Source: a virus
Direction: 5' to 3' (one strand)
IMG/VR virus record: IMGVR_UViG_3300002518_000014
Coordinates: 16,131 to 46,651 of that record
DNA: 30,521 bases
Under the pieces are notes generated by a model, which was given only the letters and a program-made list of their open reading frames with translations, was not told the origin of the DNA and ran no database searches. Position 1 is the stretch's first letter. The number at the start of each line of letters is the position of its first letter. The translations under genes were made by a program, and so were the position numbers. This document shows positions 10,774 to 20,035 of this stretch, one piece after another.

Positions 10774-12564
10774 TTACTTAATACTCCCCTTAATATCTGA
10801 AGAGGGGAATTTGAGTTCAAATACCACATTTTCGTGCGCCAAAATTCTACGGTTATCGGTGCTTAAATTGGCAACAAAATCATATGAATCACCACTATAG
10901 TTTGCTCCAGTTTTCTCCACGATCTTAACATCAATTACATCCATTACACCCTCAACCTTATTTAAAGTTTTATATACATCAGATATTTGAATAGGTTCCC
11001 CAATATCATAAGTCATAGAAAATTTATCGGCTAGAGCGCTCGAGGCCTGATTAATAACAGTATATTTGTTGGAACCAAGGTCTAGTGTTATCTCATATTC
11101 AATCCCAAAATTAACTATTTTAGCACTTAGTATATCCACCGTATCATTAATCATTTTATACTGAGATAACCAATTTTTAAGATTATTCTTCAGAGTAGAG
11201 TTTGGCAGCGTGAGTTTCCCACTGTTGTCCTGGGAAACTACATACAGATTTAAATTTCTTTTAAAGGCATCAAAATCGCGGGTGATGGTCACGCGTTTAA
11301 CAGACCCGAATTTTCCGGGCATTCCATAGCAGATAGCTTTATAATCTTCCGCTGTAACCGCCCGATTTTGTGTAGCAAAATAACTAAAGGTGCGCTGTTT
11401 AATCTCGTCTGAATTCGGTAATGTAATGCTTCCTACGAACTGTTCTTCATTAACGACCTGTAATGAACTAACAACTCCCGACTGTTTGCCGCGGGTTAAT
11501 ACGCTTGGTTGTTCAAATTCTATTTGGGGACGCGTAATACTTGTGATGGAATTCACGGGGGCATTAACATCTTTAGTAGTATTATAGCGATATGCTATAC
11601 GAAGTATTGTGTTGGCCGGCGCAATTCCAAACTTATCTGTGTCCAAGAGTTTCGTAGGATCGAAATCAGCATCAGTGGTATAATCTCGGCCATTCATGTC
11701 CAGCATCAAGTTAGATGGATCCACAACGGCCGGACTAGATAACTCTGAGTCTGAGCCATACCCAAACTGTAAGTAAGTGCCGCCATTTTCAAACTCAACC
11801 GTAAACCTTCTGGCCACCGGGACTGGCTTTAGAATGTTCGGAACCGTGGCGCGGGTCGCAGTAGTGTTGCGGATGGCCTTATAAATAACATCTTGCGAAA
11901 GATTGTCCACCTGATAATATCGATGGCCATCGGAATCATAAACGCTTACTACATTATTAATCCTGGAAACAGACAGCGGGATGCGCCGGAATCGAACGAA
12001 CTCGGCTATTGTAAAAGTATCTAGCCCTAGTCGGCCCGAGACAGCGCGGCCTTGGGCACGAATTACAAAAAAGGTGGGGGTACCGTTCGAGTTTACATCA
12101 CTAACGACAATTTGGTTTTGTTCTTTCTTAAAATCTATGTCATCCACCAACGTAAAAAACCCCCCAGTATCGGAACTAAACTCAGTACCCGTCTTAAGAA
12201 CGGGAATGTAATCGGTGTCGGGGCCCTGAGTTGAAGTAGACGCAGGAATTTTTATATACACTGTTACGATTCCATAGGAAGACGGACTTGGGTTAAGACG
12301 ATAGCCCATCTGGCGCGCTAGTCTAACTACATTGTTATACTCTATAGCTGTGTCTAAAAAGCTTTCATTCGCTTGATAGTCTAGATAAAATGAAAGAATA
12401 TCTCCTACATAGGAGACAGTGTCAAGCATTAATGACCCAAAGCTTGCCTGGTTGAAATCTTTGTAACTATTCGGATAATACCTTTTAGCAAAGTTTTCTA
12501 GATCCCGACGAATGGTGGCAAAATCTCTACTTGTATAATCAATCGCTTCTATTTTCTTCGACAT
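10774..12564 (-). CDS. gp6: Baseplate wedge protein, T4 gp6 / P2 gpJ-like
   Basis: A 596-aa protein matching the T4 gp6/baseplate J class in length, position and motifs. The N-terminus reads 'IDYTSRDFATIRRDLENFA', then 'FGSLMLDTVSYVGDILSFYLDYQANE' (split across residues 45-70) and 'RLARQMGYRLNPSPS'. That is the characteristic start of gp6-like wedges in marine T4-like phages. Near residue 400 'VTAEDYKAICYGMPGKFG' is the second conserved block. In T4, gp6 dimers form the ring of the baseplate inner wedge and tie wedges together. The gene follows gp25 by 20 bp with a GAGG upstream of the ATG, the same gp25-then-gp6 (W-then-J) order seen in many contractile tails. Its stop TAA abuts the next ATG. 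I see no truncation. Confidence 0.92.
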   Translation of the reverse strand: MSKKIEAIDYTSRDFATIRRDLENFAKRYYPNSYKDFNQASFGSLMLDTVSYVGDILSFYLDYQANESFLDTAIEYNNVVRLARQMGYRLNPSPSSYGIVTVYIKIPASTSTQGPDTDYIPVLKTGTEFSSDTGGFFTLVDDIDFKKEQNQIVVSDVNSNGTPTFFVIRAQGRAVSGRLGLDTFTIAEFVRFRRIPLSVSRINNVVSVYDSDGHRYYQVDNLSQDVIYKAIRNTTATRATVPNILKPVPVARRFTVEFENGGTYLQFGYGSDSELSSPAVVDPSNLMLDMNGRDYTTDADFDPTKLLDTDKFGIAPANTILRIAYRYNTTKDVNAPVNSITSITRPQIEFEQPSVLTRGKQSGVVSSLQVVNEEQFVGSITLPNSDEIKQRTFSYFATQNRAVTAEDYKAICYGMPGKFGSVKRVTITRDFDAFKRNLNLYVVSQDNSGKLTLPNSTLKNNLKNWLSQYKMINDTVDILSAKIVNFGIEYEITLDLGSNKYTVINQASSALADKFSMTYDIGEPIQISDVYKTLNKVEGVMDVIDVKIVEKTGANYSGDSYDFVANLSTDNRRILAHENVVFELKFPSSDIKGSIK

Positions 12565-12584
12565 GGGCGCCTACCTCGGTATAA

Positions 12585-12968
12585 TTAGTCCGTATTTGTA
12601 TCAATCTGCAGCGTCCCTCGCATCTGGAGGGGCGTTATTGTATAATTTATTACAACATTTATTGTGTTGGGAAATAAATCAGGATTATTTTCGGGAGTCC
12701 TGTATTCTATTTTATCTATACTGAGAAAGGGCATATACTTCTTTACTTGTTTTATAATTTCACTATTTATTTGCGCATAAGTTACGCTGTCATTCATTTC
12801 GAATAAAAATCTTCTTAGGCCTACTCCAAAATCGGTCAACATCATCCGCTCTCCCGGATTGGTAAGAAGCAGATTTTTAAGATTTTGAGATGCAAGTGTA
12901 ACGTAATCTTGTATCAGTTCATATCTGCTTGATTTCAACGGAAGCAGTGGTGCCAGTCCAGTACTCAT
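12585..12968 (-). CDS. gp25: Baseplate wedge protein, gp25/GpW lysozyme-like family
   Basis: A 127-aa protein of the usual length for the T4 gp25/P2 gpW family. The signature block is 'NLLLTNPGERMMLTDFG' followed by 'VGLRRFLFE', including the conserved P-G-E-R turn. The C-terminus is the expected amphipathic alpha/beta end, 'INVVINYTI'. Despite the family name 'lysozyme-like', gp25 is a structural sheath-initiating part of the baseplate wedge and has no proven lysozyme activity in T4. The start at 12968 is supported by a strong AGGAGG (12976-12981). The gene sits between the 2003-aa protein and the gp6-like gene. Confidence 0.95.
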   Translation of the reverse strand: MSTGLAPLLPLKSSRYELIQDYVTLASQNLKNLLLTNPGERMMLTDFGVGLRRFLFEMNDSVTYAQINSEIIKQVKKYMPFLSIDKIEYRTPENNPDLFPNTINVVINYTITPLQMRGTLQIDTNTD

Positions 12969-13007
12969 GATAACTCCTCCTAATAATTATAAAAAAGATC
13001 TATTTTT
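12969..13007 (-). promoter_or_regulatory. Longest intergenic gap: strong SD, A/T-rich, possible weak promoter
   Basis: This 39-bp gap between the 2003-aa gene and gp25 is the largest in the window. On the minus strand it holds an A-run, AGATCT, a T-run, then TATAATTA (12984-12991) and AGGAGGAG (12974-12981). The TATAATTA matches a sigma70 -10 and 6 of 8 bases of the T4 late box TATAAATA. However, transcription from it would begin inside the Shine-Dalgarno, so a useful promoter is doubtful. The A-run/T-run could form only a weak all-A/T hairpin. The Shine-Dalgarno is solid; the rest is speculative. Confidence 0.3.
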
Positions 13008-16000
13008 TTAACAAACATTCGAGTTCTGACCGTCGGAAACATTAGCCTGAGAGTTTTCATCCGTGTCTGCTTCTGCTTCCTCGTTGTTCATTTGATCCAA
13101 AAGCATCAAAAGAATATAAATAATTCCGAAAGGTGTTGGGGGCATCATAAAGAGGCCCGAAATGGTTCCCGTAAAGTCTATGCCGTTCAAAGTCATACGT
13201 GGACCAAGAAGGGGCGCGTCCATCCCCTTAATGCCCCCAGGTATCTTATCAGAGGCCTGTGCATTTAAAGTGTTTAGACCACAGAAACCCAGCGCCAACA
13301 GGTCTTCTCCGGTGATTGCTTTAAGAATCGGCAGCATCGGAGATGCATCCGGCTGCGTGGATTCTGCGTAGTCAATTCCTGTGTCAATTATGCGAGTAAC
13401 ATTCCCAAAGAGTTCTCCGGTAATGTCCCGAATTATCTTTGAGATAGCGACGTGAGGATCAATAAGTTCTACAACTCCCTTCAGAATTTTAATAGGTGTT
13501 TCTCGAATGGCCTTAAGAATAAATTCACGAATATTCATATCGAGATTTGATTGTCCGTCAGACGCAAGCTCATTATTTAAGGCCGTCGCGGTGTCCTGAT
13601 TTGCCAATGGTGTGGGGCGCTGTGTGCGCGAAACCATATTAAATAAATCTAGAATAACCTGTTTTGTAGTTTCAAAATCTTTTTCAATGCCGGGGAAAAA
13701 GAAGCTCGTAAGTCCCAAATTATACAAAACCGGTATCATCATCGCAAGTTCTGGATTAAAGGTTTGAGTAATAAAGCGCTGGTATTCTTGGTTATCTAGT
13801 ATGCGACGGACATGTTTGTCTGGATTCGTCTTTCGAAAGCGCCGAATATTAGCAATCTTCGTCTCTGTGGATAAGGTCGCTTCGTCGTTAGGATTGTTCA
13901 GCTGAGCAGTACCCATGGAAGGAATTCCGGGGCCATTATTGTCAGAGGGAGGAGGCGAAGTATTGGCTATATCTGCTAACTGATTGGGATCAAACTCCCC
14001 AATCGCGCGGATGTCAACAGTAAGCATTTCCCCTAATATTTGTGGACCCTCGTTTTCGGCATCAAGATCAGACATTGCTGAATCTAAAATGGAATCCATC
14101 CCTACTGCGCGTCCCTGCAGCCTCAGCGCTGTTTGAATTACGTTGCGGGCGGCGCCAGGGCGGAACGACTGCACAAAGGGAGAATTACTCTGATCCCAGT
14201 CGGCGGCCTGATAGCTGGCGCCCCTGTACGAAGGAAAGTTAAAGATTAATTTATAGCCGCACTTAACATTTTCAAAACTTGGTCGGGGGCCATCCGTTAG
14301 TTCGATCATATCTATGAAGTCAACTGCTGTGGTCGTTCTAATAGGCATAGCTCCTGGCCCGGCTGAACCAAAAACATTTTGAATAGATAGTTTGTGTCGC
14401 GGGACCTCCATCACCGGTCGTTCACCGTGAGTTTCTACAAATTGTTCTATTGCCGCTTCTCGTAGAGCATCAGCAGTGTATGTTGAGGGGTCGGTGGGGA
14501 CCGCCGCTAGCATCGTGGCATAGGCAGCATCGTATTCAGTCTGAACTGGTTCGAGCTCTCTTGCGTCCCAAGGGACTAATATTTCTGACGATGCCACATC
14601 ATTCCAATTAGAGATGGCGTCCCAATAAACATATTTAACAAAAACCAATCTTCCGTCGGAGTGTTTCATTGGGGCATTTCTCTTACCATAAGGCGCGCCA
14701 TATATTCCTAATATTTCTTTAATAAAGATTTCATCGAATGTTTTGCTGGCGCCGGCCGAACGAAGAACATTGTTGATAGAACCCATAGTTGTTACCGTTT
14801 GACCACAAGCCTGATACGTATGACCAAACCTTTCTTCTACTAGGAATCTTACTAATTTACTAAATTCCATTTTCTCCATATCAGCTTCTGGGGTCAAGTA
14901 TGGGACGATATTCTTTTTATCGTAGGAATGGGCGATTCCTCCGGCCTCTATAACAGGCTCACGCGCGAGTTTGGTTTCAAAATGCTCATAAATATATTCT
15001 TTAACGGTTCCGCCGGCCAATCCTAGACGAGTAGTTAGCTCACTTGTCAGACTTGTTAAAATTAAATCAGTAAAAACTTTCTTCTCAAAGACTTCATCAA
15101 ACCTAAATGCACTAAAAACAAAAATATTTTTAATTAAAATTTCGACAATACACACCTGTATCAGAAGTTGAAGTAATGCATACTTGAGGGCTGCTTCAAC
15201 CAGTTCCTGAGGTGTGCCGTCATCGTTACACGACGATTGAAGAAATTCTTCTTTAACTTGGTTTAGGATTCCCCGCACATCAAGCAAATCTCCAACCTGT
15301 GATGGTTCACAATTAGTATTGTCTTTAAACAAGTTTAGCCGGTTGAGACCCACCATATCAAATATCCCATTACGTTGGATATAAGCAAAAGTACGTTTTA
15401 TGATCCCGTTAAAAGCCGTAGGGTATACTTGCTTTTGAAGTTTATTTTGGAGATATTTTTTATTCGTGGAGTTCAGGGGCCCCAGAGACTCTAACTGTTT
15501 TTGGAGAGGATATGTAAAGTTAAATATATAGGGGTTAAAATCGCTCTCCGATCCATAGGAGGCCAAAAGGCCATCCGGAGAAGTGCCGCCCTTGGCCCAG
15601 TCAAAGAGCGGTGTAAATGAATCATCGGCCACATTAATATTAATCCACCCGTTTTTAACCCCGGGGAGCAGCTTGCTGGGATATCCCAGCCTGGCCGCGG
15701 GCCGGCGGCCTGAGGATATATCATTATTAGAATAGAATTCCAGCCTAATGGGGTCGACCTGCCGCGGCGATCCGCCTGGGTTGATGGGCGATAAGAACTG
15801 ATATTGCATTCTAAGGCGGCCGTATCGTTTGGTAGTGCGGTCTAATAACATCTTAGAATAATATGTTCTTTTGCCCCCTGGCGAGTTAGTAGTTGTAAGC
15901 CATACGTCCGGCACCGTTCCTTGAATATTTTCATAGCTAGGGGGGCCCTGATGTGCCATGGCGCGAAAGTGATTATAAAACTGGGTTGGAAAAACATATG

Positions 16001-19000
16001 TCACATAGGGAACGTTGACTCCTCCCGATTCGATGTTATCTTTTAGGTTTCCAACGCTGGCTTCAAGTTGGCCTAGTTCGCCTTTGGACGCTTTCAGCGC
16101 ATCTTGCAAAATATTATTTAAAATAGGCAAAGCTTCGATAAACTCATCAATAGTCGTCCCAAATTTACTCATATCAATATCGGGACATATCGCCGGGTCG
16201 ATCTTAAAATCTGGGTCTTGTAGTTTTTCAAAAATGGTAGTTAGAATAGTTAAAAAGGCCGTATCTATCTCGGGTGGATCCGGCAGAGCGTTAGTGTGGG
16301 TCAGGGCTGCAATAACGGCCGGGTTTGGATTAGCATCAACCTGAGGCTCCAAAATCGTTGTTCGGGTCGCTTCGATAGAGTATGTAAACTGCATCCTTAC
16401 ATTCTCGATTAGTGTATCAAAAAGTTGGGGAATGATTCGGCTTACAATAGGGTTTGGAACAAACTTATCGTTTTCCGGACATAAAAAGTCAATAGGCGGA
16501 ATCTCTACTGGTACACCATCGTTTAGGTAGTCGGCCAATTTTTGAATAGATGCCTGATCTGCCAAAGTTGCTTTATCGGCCTCCTTCAAGCAGAAATTTT
16601 CAATACTAGCTCGCACATCTTGATCGATGTATTCATTACATACTCGACTGATGTCGCACAGCTGGCTCATACTGTTGAAAAGTGACAAAATTTGATTGCG
16701 ACTCTGCATTTTCTTAATGATCTCGTCGGAATAACTCTTATTGAACACAGCTATCTTTCGAATCGTTTCGTCGGTTACATCAGCCGGAGACATGTATAAA
16801 CGACAAATTTCTAGAGGACTGAGTACTCCCGAGACAGCACTTATATAATTAAAGCCCCTGTCCTGATCTAAACCATGTTTCCGAAAGGCATCATCTATCA
16901 GGTCTTGCATATTAGGAAGATTAATCGGCTCTACCGTATTATCTTTCATTGCATCCGCTGCATCTAGAGCCCCAATGTCCCGGTCGGCCAAGTTATCGCA
17001 ATTATGCTTGATTAGTTCGCAGATCCCCTTGATTATATCAAAAGCAACCTCGGCCAAGGTCTGTAGAACTATATCCAGAATTTGCTGCCAAAGGGGCGGG
17101 TCACCCGTAATATTAAAAATTGCCGGGAGTTTGGGCCAATCGGGAATAACAATTAAGGGAGGCGGGATAGTAGGCTTTTCATAATCTTCAATAAACTCGG
17201 CGATACTAAATCCAAAATCAATCGCATGATTAATTCTAGCTAACGAAAAACTTGAGCCCATTGTTAAACAAATGAGGGCTTCATTAATCAAATCCGCGAT
17301 GCCCAGCATCTCCAGCACCTTGTTGACTATTTCTAACACGTCGCGGGCTTCGCTAGCGGGGCCACCTTCTGCTCTATCGGCGCTAAGTTTTTCCTCGGCA
17401 TCCTCAAGCTTGCCTCGCCAATGGGTTATCTCTTCTTCGGTTCCGGTTTCTTCTGCAATCTCCAACTCCAGCTGTGCATCGCGCTTCTCTTCTAATAGGG
17501 CCGTGCGTTCCTCTGCCGCGGCGTTCACCCCCTTCGCTTCCTCAACTAATTTAATAACCTCATCTATCATATCCTTTAGGGGGAAGGTGGCTGAAAATTT
17601 TTCCTGTGCAGCTGAATTATACATTTGTGCTAGCATCTTTGGATCCTGCATCGCCTGCTGCATCTGAGCGGCTTGGGGAGACGTCATAAAAGTAGAGATA
17701 CCTTCCACTAGCTTCGATGGATTCAGAACATCCAGAGGATGCGAGGTACCTTTAAACACCATGTGATACTGATGGGGGTCGATCCCGGGCGGTACCGGGG
17801 CCGCTAAATCTAATGGTAGGTCCGCCAATTCGGCGTCGGCTTTGACTTTTGCTAGCTCCGGATTTGCTGCTATTTCTTCCGGTGTTGCGTATAGAACTCC
17901 GGGGGGCCTCAGAAGGGGGCCATATGTCCTATGAATGAACCCTAGCAGATTCGTTAGGCCTCGGCCGGAGCGGCCATCGGCTCCCCTTTCTATAACTTTG
18001 TCCACAATTTCTTGTGCGCGGAGCAACGTAATCATTACCCACTCATCATTTAGTGCCGGATTGTGTTTGACTAAAGAGAAATAGCCAATTTTAAGGGGTC
18101 GCGGCATAACTCCCGGGCCTGCACTATAAGTTATGGATTGAACTTTGTACTTGTCGGTGACATCAATGGATAGATGATCATTTGTGCTAAATGGATTTAG
18201 ATCTATACCAGATAAATTCATATCGCGGCGCGCCATATTGGTTAACAAGCTTATTAGACCAGTTACATCTTCTTTAACCGCACTCAGATCAAGCGGAATT
18301 CTAAGTGGTGCGGGGAATCTCTGGATATCAGTATGGTAGGCTGTCAATATCTCCCGTAGGTTAGCCGAGGTTTGGGGGGCTAGGCCCAGATTGAAGCTAC
18401 CGTCGTCGAAGTGGCCGACACTCTTCGTGAGGAGTTCTTGTTGAGCGGTGAAAAATTCTAAGGCTATTGGGAATGGAGGAAAGCCCGAACTATAAGAAGG
18501 CAATTCTCTTTCTTCATAGGGAGGAGGAGGGCAGTCCTGGTCGCCCTTGACGCGAGATTTTAATTCATCTAAAACGCGCTCCTTGGTCTCCGCGTCGGCA
18601 TCATAAACATATAATCCCAGACGAACGTCTTTAAAATTTATAGAGCCCGCGGTTGATTCATATAAATACTTGGGCGCAGTGGCGGCCGATTTAGGATCTG
18701 ACTTGATCTGCTTAATGCTAGCTTTTATCTGTGTGCGCAAGGTAGCATAGGTATCTCGATAGCCGCCATCAGGGAGCGTGATGCCGAGGCGCTTTGCGTC
18801 TCCGCCATAAATATAAGGATAAAACTCTGGTAAATAAAACTCAATAAAGGCATCAGCGGCTTTGTGATCAAGGAGTTCTGGGTCTAGCAGATCAGTGGAG
18901 CCTTCCGGAAGGGCTGCCGGTTGTACGATGACCGCATACACCCCCTTTTTTGGATTATACCATGGTATATTCGGAGGAAATTTTTGAAATATATTTAAGC

Positions 19001-19019
19001 TGTCAAAATCAATAGTCAT
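13008..19019 (-). CDS. 2003-aa probable virion structural protein, unknown fold
   Basis: I do not recognise a family. The open frame encodes 2003 aa, with ATG 2 bp after the stop of the spike-associated gene. Features: an N-terminal region with Pro-rich strings and 'LGLYVYDADAETKERVLDELK'. A charged helical/coiled-coil stretch spans about residues 495-555 ('RTALLEEKRDAQLELEIAEE' inside it). Alpha-helical segments with scattered Cys lie between 600 and 850 ('LCDISRVCNEYI'). A Pro/Asn linker occurs around 1690 ('SPPPSDNNGPGIPSMG'). A hydrophobic run near residues 1963-1975 ('FGIIYILLMLL') is followed by an acidic, Asn/Gln-rich tail. It lies between the hub/spike genes and gp25, a position where T4-like marine phages often carry a very large structural protein. 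A role in baseplate wedge or periphery (gp7-like in scale) is inference only. Coding status is certain because it is uninterrupted for 6 kb. Confidence 0.8.
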   Translation of the reverse strand: MTIDFDSLNIFQKFPPNIPWYNPKKGVYAVIVQPAALPEGSTDLLDPELLDHKAADAFIEFYLPEFYPYIYGGDAKRLGITLPDGGYRDTYATLRTQIKASIKQIKSDPKSAATAPKYLYESTAGSINFKDVRLGLYVYDADAETKERVLDELKSRVKGDQDCPPPPYEERELPSYSSGFPPFPIALEFFTAQQELLTKSVGHFDDGSFNLGLAPQTSANLREILTAYHTDIQRFPAPLRIPLDLSAVKEDVTGLISLLTNMARRDMNLSGIDLNPFSTNDHLSIDVTDKYKVQSITYSAGPGVMPRPLKIGYFSLVKHNPALNDEWVMITLLRAQEIVDKVIERGADGRSGRGLTNLLGFIHRTYGPLLRPPGVLYATPEEIAANPELAKVKADAELADLPLDLAAPVPPGIDPHQYHMVFKGTSHPLDVLNPSKLVEGISTFMTSPQAAQMQQAMQDPKMLAQMYNSAAQEKFSATFPLKDMIDEVIKLVEEAKGVNAAAEERTALLEEKRDAQLELEIAEETGTEEEITHWRGKLEDAEEKLSADRAEGGPASEARDVLEIVNKVLEMLGIADLINEALICLTMGSSFSLARINHAIDFGFSIAEFIEDYEKPTIPPPLIVIPDWPKLPAIFNITGDPPLWQQILDIVLQTLAEVAFDIIKGICELIKHNCDNLADRDIGALDAADAMKDNTVEPINLPNMQDLIDDAFRKHGLDQDRGFNYISAVSGVLSPLEICRLYMSPADVTDETIRKIAVFNKSYSDEIIKKMQSRNQILSLFNSMSQLCDISRVCNEYIDQDVRASIENFCLKEADKATLADQASIQKLADYLNDGVPVEIPPIDFLCPENDKFVPNPIVSRIIPQLFDTLIENVRMQFTYSIEATRTTILEPQVDANPNPAVIAALTHTNALPDPPEIDTAFLTILTTIFEKLQDPDFKIDPAICPDIDMSKFGTTIDEFIEALPILNNILQDALKASKGELGQLEASVGNLKDNIESGGVNVPYVTYVFPTQFYNHFRAMAHQGPPSYENIQGTVPDVWLTTTNSPGGKRTYYSKMLLDRTTKRYGRLRMQYQFLSPINPGGSPRQVDPIRLEFYSNNDISSGRRPAARLGYPSKLLPGVKNGWININVADDSFTPLFDWAKGGTSPDGLLASYGSESDFNPYIFNFTYPLQKQLESLGPLNSTNKKYLQNKLQKQVYPTAFNGIIKRTFAYIQRNGIFDMVGLNRLNLFKDNTNCEPSQVGDLLDVRGILNQVKEEFLQSSCNDDGTPQELVEAALKYALLQLLIQVCIVEILIKNIFVFSAFRFDEVFEKKVFTDLILTSLTSELTTRLGLAGGTVKEYIYEHFETKLAREPVIEAGGIAHSYDKKNIVPYLTPEADMEKMEFSKLVRFLVEERFGHTYQACGQTVTTMGSINNVLRSAGASKTFDEIFIKEILGIYGAPYGKRNAPMKHSDGRLVFVKYVYWDAISNWNDVASSEILVPWDARELEPVQTEYDAAYATMLAAVPTDPSTYTADALREAAIEQFVETHGERPVMEVPRHKLSIQNVFGSAGPGAMPIRTTTAVDFIDMIELTDGPRPSFENVKCGYKLIFNFPSYRGASYQAADWDQSNSPFVQSFRPGAARNVIQTALRLQGRAVGMDSILDSAMSDLDAENEGPQILGEMLTVDIRAIGEFDPNQLADIANTSPPPSDNNGPGIPSMGTAQLNNPNDEATLSTETKIANIRRFRKTNPDKHVRRILDNQEYQRFITQTFNPELAMMIPVLYNLGLTSFFFPGIEKDFETTKQVILDLFNMVSRTQRPTPLANQDTATALNNELASDGQSNLDMNIREFILKAIRETPIKILKGVVELIDPHVAISKIIRDITGELFGNVTRIIDTGIDYAESTQPDASPMLPILKAITGEDLLALGFCGLNTLNAQASDKIPGGIKGMDAPLLGPRMTLNGIDFTGTISGLFMMPPTPFGIIYILLMLLDQMNNEEAEADTDENSQANVSDGQNSNVC

Positions 19020-19021
19020 AT

Positions 19022-20026
19022 CTAATTCAAATTATTGTACTTACTCAAAATATAGCGCTTTCCTTTAAGCCCACCGGGGTTTTGAAGATATTTCGTACTA
19101 AGGGCAGCTCCCTGCTCTTTCCCTTTTTTGCCATTCATATTATCTAGCGCCATGAGAGGAACTTCCACGTTTAAGGCGGAGTGAATAATGCACTCTGCTG
19201 TTTTCTGAGCAACGGAAATTGACGGAGCTGACGGGAGGCCGTAAAAAGAGGTGTTATGAACATGAAAAGCCAACGAAAGGTTGATTTGTCGTTGATAGTC
19301 CAATGCTGTAGTAAGCCGAGTCGATAAAGTAGCAATATTCGCCATCATTGCTATCAAGCAGGCTTTCAAATTGTCCCCCTTAACCATCGGCTGCATATCA
19401 CTAGAGTCGTTCATCCCGATTAGGTCAATTCCATATTGTTTCGTGCTGCCGGCGCCTTGTTTGCCTCCCTGAGAATTTTTCTTGTCAGTACGAGTAACGA
19501 ACTTAATGTTCTCGCGCGCTACGAAGCGTAAAGTATCGGCCTTTAATACAATAGTGGAGCGCGGTGTTGCGCGCGTAACTTTTCCGACTGTACCAGCCGG
19601 AAGATCAAAATAGTGTACTCCATCGACACCAGCCTTTTGGCTTATGTATATCCGGGCTGCATCTTTTGTAAAGTTGGGGTCACAAACAACTTCTGTTACG
19701 CCGTCTAGTCCAACCTTTTCGTGTGACTTCGCCTCCTTTCCTAGGCGCCCCGCAACGATATCAACAGAGGAACATCGGATGTGGCCTTTGCCGCCAAATC
19801 CAGATGGCGGCTTGTGAGTCCGGTCATATCCCAGAACAATCCATGAATTGCCATTGCTCATAACCATTTCATCTTGTGTGGAATTATACTTAGGACAATC
19901 ATAAACCTGACGGCCCATTCCCATTATCCCTGTCACTCGGGCTTTGCCCTCAGGAGGCAAGCTTAAATATTTTTCAAGTTCTGGTTCCGGAAGTACCTCT
20001 TCAATTTCATTAATACCGTCTGCCAT
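19022..20026 (-). CDS. Probable baseplate hub/spike-associated protein, 334 aa
   Basis: A 334-aa protein resembling the baseplate spike/hub partners of marine T4-like phages. Residues 117-145 read 'NFTKDAARIYISQKAGVDG', followed by 'HYFDLPAG'. Residues 155-180 contain an 'STIVLKADTLRFVARENIKF' segment, like the alternating-strand repeat of gp5/VgrG-type spikes. Residues 216-256 are a long helix ('MVKGDNLKACLIAMMANIAT') ending in 'AFHVHNT', then 'PSAPS', similar to the 'H-H...PS' end of gp5-like proteins. A family-level guess of a hub/spike component follows from motifs and neighbours: the hub-like hydrolases precede it and the wedge genes follow. It contains no enzyme motif I can see. The RBS is AAGGA ahead of the ATG; the stop is 2 bp before the next gene. 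Confidence 0.65.
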   Translation of the reverse strand: MADGINEIEEVLPEPELEKYLSLPPEGKARVTGIMGMGRQVYDCPKYNSTQDEMVMSNGNSWIVLGYDRTHKPPSGFGGKGHIRCSSVDIVAGRLGKEAKSHEKVGLDGVTEVVCDPNFTKDAARIYISQKAGVDGVHYFDLPAGTVGKVTRATPRSTIVLKADTLRFVARENIKFVTRTDKKNSQGGKQGAGSTKQYGIDLIGMNDSSDMQPMVKGDNLKACLIAMMANIATLSTRLTTALDYQRQINLSLAFHVHNTSFYGLPSAPSISVAQKTAECIIHSALNVEVPLMALDNMNGKKGKEQGAALSTKYLQNPGGLKGKRYILSKYNNLN

Positions 20027-20035
20027 ATTTTATCC

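Noticed and set aside
12984-12991. TATAATTA as a promoter or T4-type late box
   Set aside because: A start point at the usual distance would fall inside the gp25 Shine-Dalgarno; I found no exact TATAAATA on the minus strand ahead of any gene, so I keep it only as a weak note.
12991-13010. A-run/T-run as a Rho-independent terminator
   Set aside because: The possible stem consists only of A-T pairs around AGATCT and has no GC core, so it would be unstable.
17272-17667. Plus-strand 131-codon Ser-rich frame
   Set aside because: Antisense to the coiled-coil part of the 2003-aa protein; the Ser runs are the mirror of Glu/Ala codons there.
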